From positions 79,017,090-79,081,089 of the forward strand of contig JAKSZU010000009.1 of assembly GCA_026018925.1 (NCBI GenBank): DNA of 64,000 nucleotides, read 5' to 3'. Made by a program: the position numbers and the translations under genes. Positions 56,870 to 64,000 of this stretch are shown here, piece by piece (position 1 is the stretch's first letter; each line of letters starts with the position of its first letter). This DNA is from Tupaia tana. Taxonomy: Eukaryota; Chordata; Mammalia; Scandentia; Tupaiidae. The notes under the pieces were generated by a model. The model saw only the letters and a program-made list of their open reading frames with translations. It searched no databases and was not told where the DNA came from.

Positions 56870-59540
56870 TCAGTATATATTAAGTGGGGACATACAATGC
56901 CTCTCCTTCATAGCATGGCTTGCTTCACTCAGCAGTAAGTTTTCCATATTCATCCACTTCCTTTCAAAAGCCAGGGTTTTGTTGTTTTTTATGGATGAAT
57001 AGTATTCCATCGAGTATATGTGCCACAGTTTTTCTAACCATTCATCAGTTCGTGGGCATTTAGGTTGTTTCCTTGACTTAGCAATCATGAAAAGTGCCGC
57101 AATAAACATCGATGTGCAAGCACTGTTTCGATTAAGTATTCTTCTGTCCTTCGGGTAGATACCAAGGAGCGGGATTGCTGGATCATATGGTAGTTCTATT
57201 TGTAGATTATGGAGGAATCTCCAAATTGTTCTCCACAGTGGCTGGACCAATTTACAATCCCACCAGCAGTGTAAGAGAGTTCCCTTTTCACCACACCCCC
57301 TCCAGCACTTATCATTTTTTTTTTTAATCTTAGACATTCTGACTGGGGTTAGGTAATATCTCATTGTTGTTTTGATCTGCATTTCTCTTACAATGAGGGA
57401 TGTTGAGCATTTTTTCATATGCCTTTTAGCTATTCGTATGTCATCTTTAAAGAGTGGTTTCTTCAACTCATTCTCCCATCTTTTAATAGGACTGATTGTC
57501 TTTTTCCGGAACAGCTGCTTCAGTTCCTTGTGAATTCTGGTTATCAGTCCCTTGTCTGATGCATAGTATACAAAAATATTTTCCCATTCTGAGAGCTGTC
57601 TGTTCACACTAATCACTGTGTCTTTTGCCATGCAGAAACTTCTTAGTCTGAGGTAATCCCAATTGTCTATTTTAGGGATCATAGACTGTGTGTTGGGAGT
57701 CTTATTTAAGAAGTTTTTCCCTATCCCAATGTCTCCCAGATTTTCCCTGGTGTTTTCCAGGAGCAGTTTTATAGTTTGAGGTCTTAGATTTAGATCTTTG
57801 ATCCACCTTGACTTTATTTTTGTCAGAGGTGAGAGGTAGGGGTTCAGAATCATCTTTCTGCAAGTGGCGATCCAGTTTTGCCAGCACCATTTGCTGAAGA
57901 GGTTTTCCTTTTCCCACTGAATTGACTGGTACCCCTTGTCAAAAATCAGTTGGCTGTATGATCAAGCATTCATTTCTGGGGACTCTATTCTGTTCCATTG
58001 GTCCACAAGTCTGTTCCTGTGCCAGTACCACACTGTTTAGATTACCACAGCTTTGAAGTATATTTTTGGGTCAGGGAGTGAGATGCTGCCCACTCCATTC
58101 TTCTTGTGCAGAACTGCTTTGGCAATACGGGGTCTTTTATGATTCCAGACAAACTTTATGATTGTCTTTCCTAGATCTGTGAAGAATGTGTCTGGTACTT
58201 TGATTGGCATTGCATTAAATAGGTAGATTAATTTGGGTAAAATTGCCATTTTGATTATATTAATTCTTCCAATCCAGGAACATGGGATGTCCTTCCGCTT
58301 TTTTGTGTCATTTTCAATTTCTTTTTTTATCTTCTCATAGTTTTCCTTATGGAGGTCTTTAACTTCTTTAGTTAGATTTATCCCTAAGTATCTTATACTT
58401 TTTGTGGCTATGGTAAATGGAACAACTTTTTTCAGTTCCATCTCAGTCTGCCTGTTTTTCGTATACAGAAATGCTATAGATTTCTGGATATTAATTTTGT
58501 ATCCTGCAACGTTACTGTATTCATGTATTACTTCCAGAAATTGTTTTATGGAAACAATTGGGTCTTCTATGTATACAATCATGTCATCTGCAAATAGAGA
58601 GAGTTTCACCTCTTCTTTTCCTATTTGAATGCCTTTTATTTTTTCCTCTTTTCTGATTGCAATGGCCAAGACTTCTAGTACTATATTGAAGAGGAGTGGA
58701 GAAAGTGGACATCCTTGTCTTGTACCCGTTTTTAGTGGAAAAGCTTTCAGCTTTTCTCCATTGAGGATGATGTTCGCTATGGGTTTTTCATAGATAGCTT
58801 TTATTGTGTTGAGAAATGGCTCTTCTATGTCCATTTTGCTAAGAGTCTTGGTCATGAAGGGATGTTGTATCTTATCAAATGCTTTTTCTGCATCAATTGA
58901 TATGACCATATCGTTTTTATCTTTCTTCCTATTATTATGGTGTATTACATTTATGGTTTTGCGTATGTTGAACCAACCTTGCATTCCTGGGATAAAGCCT
59001 ACTTGATCATGATGTATAATCTTTTTGATAAGTTGTTGTATATGATTTGCTAGTACCTTGTTGAGAATCTTCACGTCTATATTCATCAGGGATATTGGTC
59101 TATATTTTTCCTTCCTTGTCCTGTCCTTATCAATTTTAAGGATAAGGGTGATAGAGGCTTCGTAGAATGAATTAGGGAGAGATTCACCCTTTTGGATATT
59201 TAGAAATAACTTGAGCAGAATGGGGGTTAACTCTTCTTTGAAAGTTTTGTAGAATTCAGAGGTGAATCAATCAGGGCCAGGGCTTTTCTTTGTTGGGAGA
59301 TTATTTATAACCGATTTGATCTCTTGGCTTGTTATGGACCTATTCAGACTTTCTATATCCTCCTGGCTCAATCTAGGTAGATTATACCTGTCCAGAAATT
59401 TGTCCATCTCATCCAAATTATCTTGTTTCTTGGCATACAGATGTTCATAGTATCATCTAATAATGTTTTTTATTTCTACTATGTCTGTTGTTATTTTGCC
59501 TGCTTCATTGCAGATCTGATTCACCTGGTTCTTTTCTCTC

Positions 59541-59572
<32 letters not shown>

Positions 59573-60993
59573 TGGAGAGGTTTTTGCTATAGGGCGTGTG
59601 CGCTCACCAGACAGGCAGAGAGAGACAGAGAGATAGAAAGCGAGAAATCACCCCCCAGGGGGATGGCCATGCCGCAATCCCTTCGCCTCCATTCTCCTCT
59701 CGTGACCTTGGACACGCACGCACACACGCCCGGCGTGAGTTTAAGCCACCGGGCCCGGGACACGAACCGCGGTCGACTACGTGGGAGTCCAGCGACATAG
59801 CCATTACGCTAACTGCTGGTCCCTCTCTTCTTCTTAATAAGTCTCGCTAGTGGTGTATCAATTTTGTTTATCTTTTTAAAGAACCAGCTTTTACTTTCAT
59901 TTATTTTCTGAATAGTTCGTTTATTTTCTATTTCATTTATTTCTGCTCGTATCTTTATTATTTCCTTTCTCCTGGAGTTTTTGGATCTTTTTGCTGATGC
60001 TTTTCCAATTCTGTGAGGCATGATGTTAGGTGGTCCATTTGCCTTCTTTCCATGCTTCTCTTATGTGCACTAATTGCTATGAACTTCCCTCTTATGACTG
60101 CTTTAGCAGTGTTCCAAAGGTTATGGAAACTCTTGTCCTCATTGTCATTGTCTTCCATGAACCTTTCGATTTCAGTCTTTATTTCTTCAGTAGTTGTGGA
60201 GTCATTCAGGAGTAGGTTATTAAGTTTCCATGTATTTGAGTATTTTTGAGGATTTCTCTTGAAATTAAACTCAAGTTTAATTCCATCATGGTCGGTGAAG
60301 ATGCTGGATATAGTTTCTATGCTTTTGAATCTGTAGAGGCTTGCTTTGTGCCCAATGATGTGGTCAATCTTCGAGAACGTTCCATGTGGTGGCGAGAAAA
60401 AAGTGTATCTTGAGGTTTTAGGATGGAAAGTTCTATAGATGTCTGTTAAGTCTATTTGATTTATGATATCATTTAGATCTTTTATCTCTTTACCTATTTT
60501 TTGTCTAGATGATCTATCCAGGGGGGATAGGGCAGTGTTGAGGTCTCCAACAATTAGTGTGTTGCAGCCTATCTCCCTTTTTAGATCTAGCAGTCTTTCC
60601 TTCACATATTTGGGTGCTCCTGTGTTGGGCACATAGATATTAATAAGTGTTATATCTTCTTTATCGATTGATCCTTTTACTACAATATAGTGCCCTTCTT
60701 TGTCTCTTCGAACAGTTTTTTTTTTTTTTAAAGCCTATTTCGACAGAGATTAGTATTGCGACTCCAGCTCTTTTTTGGTTCCCATTTGCATGGAAAATCT
60801 TTTTCCAACCCTTCACTTTCAGTCTATGTATATCTTTATCCATGAAGTGGGTTTCCTGTAGGCAACAGATAGAGGGTTTTTGTTTTTTAGCCCATTCAGC
60901 CAGTCTGTGTCTCTTGATTGGAGAGTTTAATCCATTAACATTCAATGTTATTATCGATGTTAATGGGTCTGTCCCGACGTTTAAGTTGGCCAT
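56870..60993 (-). pseudogene. L1-8 ORF2, intact order with a few breaks and one SINE
   Basis: Starts MANLNVGTDPLTSIITLNVN at 60993. Endonuclease motifs include SPIKRHR, LQETHF and VGDLNTALSPLD. The RT has QGCPLSP and FADD (58583-58594), and the C-terminal region ([20 protein letters not shown]) holds the cysteine/histidine part. It ends ..MSPLNIY at 56870. Breaks: a frameshift at a T-run (60717-60729), a SINE at 59549-59823, other frame changes near 59500, TAA at 58037-58039 (lysine codon in relatives) and a TGA near 57960. Endonuclease and RT of this type nick DNA and copy L1 RNA. This copy is not functional as it stands. Confidence 0.93.
59549..59823 (-). mobile_element. tRNA-derived SINE (minus) in L1-8 ORF2
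   Basis: One of the best-kept copies. 12-bp TSD tctcttcttctt at 59537-59548 and 59824-59835. B-box-like region GGTTCGTGTCC. Confidence 0.96.
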
Positions 60994-61037
60994 TGTCTTA
61001 GTTGTCTTTTACTCTTTTGTTTCTGGCTGTTACTTCT

Positions 61038-61717
61038 TTAGTTTTCCTGGAACAGTACTTTCTTTAGGGTTTCATGGAGAGTTGGCCTGGTGCTGGCAAA
61101 TTCTTTCAGGTTTTGTTTGAGAAGATTTAAATCCTTTTTTCCCATACGAAGGATAATCTTGCAGGATACAATAATCTTGGTTGAAATTGTTTCTCTCTTA
61201 ACACTTTCAATACATCTTCCCATTCTTTCCTTGCTTGCATTGTTTCTGTTGAGAAGTCTGGTGTTAGCCTGATAGGGTGACCTTTGTAAGTCACTTCTCG
61301 TTTCTCTCTTGCCAGTTTTAGTATCTTTTCTTTATTTGTGGTCTTAGCCAGTCTGGGTATGATATGCCTTGGGGAAGATCTTCTTGGGTTGATTCTATTT
61401 GGTGTCCTTTGTATTTCTTGGGTCTGGATGTTTGAGTGACTCTCTATGCTTGTTAAATTTTCTTCCAAGATTTCGTGGAATAAGTTTTCCATGCTCTTAT
61501 TAGTTTCTTCACCTTCTGGGATACCAATTATTTGGATGTTAGGACGTCTGGTGGAATCTAGCAATTCTCGTATGTTATCCTCATGTTTTTTTTTTTGTTA
61601 TTTTCTCTATCTTTTTGGTGATTTTCTCTAGGTCAGAAGTTTTATCTTCTACATCAGATATTCGACCATCAGCATGGTCTAATCAACTTTTAATACTTTT
61701 GAGAGAGTTTTTTCTTT

Positions 61718-61773
<56 letters not shown>

Positions 61774-62394
61774 CTATAGAGTGCGTGCGCTTGCCAGACA
61801 GACAGAGACAGACAGAGAGAAAGAAAACAAGAAATCACCCCCCAGAGGAAATAGCCACACTGCAATTCCTTCTCCTCCATTCTCCTCTCGGGATCTTGGA
61901 CAAGCACGCACACGTGCCCGGCGTGAGTTTAAGCCACCGGGTCCGGGACTCAAACCACGGTTGACTACGTGGGTGTCCAGCGACATAGCCATTACGTTAA
62001 CTGCTGGTCCCTCGAGAGAGTTTTTGATTTCAGACTTCACCTCTAATAGTTCCGTCTTATTCTTCCTTAGCATTTCCTCCTTCATATCGTTGAAGGACTT
62101 TCTCATCTCCTATAGTTCATTGTCTCTTTTCTGTTCCAGCTCTTAGTACTTGTTCAACATGAATGTTCTAAACTCTATCTCGGACATTTTGGTAACGTCC
62201 TCTATTTTTTCAAGAAAAGGGAGGGAATTACTGAGTTCCTTTGATGAAGACATATTTCCTGCTTTTTTCAGGCCTGAGGTTCTTCTATTTCTAACAATTG
62301 GGAGATATGTTCCCTTTGAAAAACTTTTTACGAGAACGTTTCTTCGAATAGGAGCAAGTGTGTTTCCTTTCTGATGTGGAATGAAGACAGCCAA
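61038..62394 (-). pseudogene. L1-8 ORF1 split by a SINE
   Basis: Starts MAVFIPHQKGNTLAPIRRNV at 62394 and shares the basic N-terminal extension with L1-3 left body ORF1. A stop (tta at 62143-62145) follows MLNKY. The coiled coil is then cut by a SINE at 61713-62013. The RRM start RPNIQIIGIPEGEE and C-terminal domain are open at 61127-61564, with a frame change just before the end. Terminal codons FQEN then TAA (61038-61040). Confidence 0.9.
61713..62013 (-). mobile_element. tRNA-derived SINE (minus) with long A tract in L1-8 ORF1
   Basis: A complete copy with GGGACCAGCAG head at the right, T-run of about 48 (61722-61769) at the left, and TSD gagagagttttt (61701-61712 and 62014-62025). The ACCTCTCC end has been replaced by the A tract. 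Confidence 0.94.
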
Positions 62395-62888
62395 AGTCTC
62401 TCTTCAATTGTGTATAGTAATGTAATCCAAGAAAAAGTACTCTCTCCAGGTGTCCAAAGAAATGTATCTCCTTCTTCTTAGGTGGTTCAGTGCAATGGAG
62501 GATTCTAGAGAATCTTAAAATGCTAGAATGCTTCAGAATTGTAATTCTGGACCTATCTAGACAGCCAGGGATGGTGAAGATAAAGGAAGTGAGGACTGAA
62601 TAAGTGGGAAGAAAATAATACGTAAAATAAAGAAAAAGTCACGTGCTGTGCACTACTGAGGCATGGGATTTCGCCAAGGGGCAAAAGCTGGGAATGTGGT
62701 GTGGTGGAACTGAGGGCATTCCTATGTGTTAATCAGAAGAGAGAAATTTACAAATGAAAGACGTGGGTAAGGGGACAGAAAAAGAAAGGGGAAGGGGGAA
62801 AAAAGTGTACCTGGCTGAAAGAGGGGTGTCTGGCTTGGGGGTCCTGGGGCTGAAGCTACTAGGGGCCATCCTCCCTCGAAGATCCTGG
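62395..62888 (-). promoter_or_regulatory. L1-8 5'UTR
   Basis: Matches the left-body 5'UTR of L1-3 in its inner part and in one monomer (62816-62888, tggctgaaagaggggtgtctgg). It has an extra purine-rich stretch (62740-62810) that L1-3 lacks. It joins the array at 62889. Confidence 0.8.
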
Positions 62889-64000
62889 CCCCTCTATTTT
62901 CTTGTTAATACCTAGCTCTGCCTCTCTCCACAGACACTCCTTGCCTGCCAGCAGGAGAGAGGTCCTTCTACAGGCCTCTGGCCAGCAAGGGCTTTTGAGG
63001 GAGGGTCATTTATACCCCCACCCCACTTCCTGACTTCCCAGCCCCAGATTCCACCTCCTAGTTAGGTAGACAGGATCGCCCTGCAGGGGATTTTTTCTTG
63101 AAACCCTTCTCTCTTGTTAATACTTAGCTCTGTCTCTTTCCACAGACTCTCCTTGCCTGCCAGCAGGTTCAAGGTCCACCTACAGGCTTCTGGCCAGCAA
63201 GGGATTTTGAGGGAGGGTCACCTCTGACACGTGCCACACTTCCTGACTACCCAGCCCAAGACTCCACCTCTTAGAAAGGTAGATAGGATCTTTCTGCAGT
63301 GGCTTTTTTCTTGAAACCCCTTTATTCTCTTCTTAGTACCTTGCTCTGCCTCTCTCCACAGACTCTCCTTGTCTGCTAGAGGCTCATGATCCACCTACGT
63401 GTTTCTGTCCAGCAAGGTATATTGAGGGATGGTCACTTCAGACTCCAATCCCACTTCCAGACTACCCAGCTCAAGACTCCACCTCCTAGGTAGGTAGATA
63501 GTGTCTCCCTGCAGGGGCTTTTATCTTGAAATCCGTCTATTCTCTTGTTAATACCTAGCTCTACCTCTCTCCTCAGACTCTCCTTGTCTGCCAACAGGCA
63601 CAAGTTCTAACTACAGGCCTCTGGTGAGCAAGGGATATTGAGGTAGTGTCACCTCTGACCCCCACCCGACTTCCAGATTCCCCAGCCCAAGACTCCCCCT
63701 CCTTGGTATGTAGATAGTATCTCCCTGCAGGGGCATTTTTCTTGAAAGCCTTCTATTCTCTTGTTAATACCTAGCTCTGCCTCTCTCCAGAGACTCTCCT
63801 TGCCTGCCAGCAGACTCAAGGTTCACCTACACACTTCTGACAAGCATGGGATATTGAGGGAAGTCACCTATGACCCTCACACCAATTCCAGATTCCCCAG
63901 CCCAAGACTCCATCTTCACAGTCGGTAGATAGGATAGCCCTGTAGCGGCTTTTTTTCTAGAAATCCCTCAATTCTCTTGTTAATACCTAGCTCTGCCTCT
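62889..64000. repeat. 216-bp tandem array, right block (5+ units, runs off window)
   Basis: The same monomer as the left block: ccacag-equivalents at 62928, 63140, 63356, 63571 and 63787 (spacings 212, 216, 215, 216), with the next expected just beyond 64000. Units here are somewhat more diverged than those on the left. Confidence 0.95.

Larger units (their letters stand above)
56551..62888 (-). mobile_element. L1-8: near full-length minus L1 inserted in the 216-bp array
   Basis: From the right: 5'UTR (62888-62395), ORF1 (62394-61038), ORF2 (60993-56870), a (TG)n/(TA)n tract, a 3'UTR and a poly-A tail (T-run at 56551). The array phrase cccctctatt lies on both sides (56539-56548 and 62889-62898), a TSD. 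The array phase across the insertion is exactly one unit: 177 + 39 = 216. Two SINEs inside bring it to 6.3 kb; without them it is about 5.8 kb. Confidence 0.93.

Overview
This window is placental-mammal nuclear DNA and almost wholly transposable elements. I see no intact cellular gene. The evidence for a mammal is LINE-1 ORF1/ORF2 remnants on both strands, a MER5A-like hAT MITE, a C2H2 (KRAB-type) zinc-finger pseudogene, a type-D/gammaretrovirus-like ERV remnant, and about 22 copies of one tRNA-derived SINE. There is no Alu, B1 or B2. The SINE head has Pol III A and B boxes, a CTCCCAC anticodon-loop-like stretch and a long TCTCTCTGTCTC tail. I cannot name the species. A colugo (which has its own tRNA SINE) is one low-confidence guess.

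Layout. 440-2260: zinc-finger pseudogene split by two SINEs. 2270-5330: AT-rich DNA with an ancient L1M ORF1 remnant, a MER5A copy and SINEs. 5340-11355: an old plus-strand L1. 12270-27325: a nested stack. A minus-strand L1 (L1-2) is split by a composite insertion, 13336-24594, bounded by a perfect 18-bp target-site duplication (TSD). Inside it two minus L1 bodies flank the 3' part of an ERV. 27326-31888: a plus L1 with a tandem-repeat 5'UTR, meeting tail-to-tail a minus L1 (31889-38640) that itself holds another L1 (33643-35599). 38641-41775: rearranged 5'UTR DNA and an ORF1-only 'half-L1' (HAL1-like) copy. 41963-44375: a truncated plus L1. 44392-49865: an ancient L1M that received two more HAL1-like insertions. 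49866-54850: mostly plain DNA with SINEs. 54851-64000: a 216-bp tandem array that continues past the window and is interrupted by a near full-length L1 (56551-62888).

Main points for a second look. (1) The 216-bp array is homologous to the tandem promoter monomer of an L1 5'UTR inside this same window, so it looks like a satellite born from an L1 promoter. The later L1 insertion left its 216-bp phase exactly intact. (2) There are three HAL1-like copies (ORF1 plus long 3'UTR, no ORF2). One has an ORF1 broken by only two stops and an apparent 3' transduction. (3) The 13336-24594 composite is best explained by recombination between two L1s that deleted the 5' part of a provirus. (4) L1 lineages here differ in 5'UTR monomers and 3'UTR tails while sharing ORF2, which suggests modular UTR turnover. 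All coordinates of repeat edges are read by eye and may be off by several bases.
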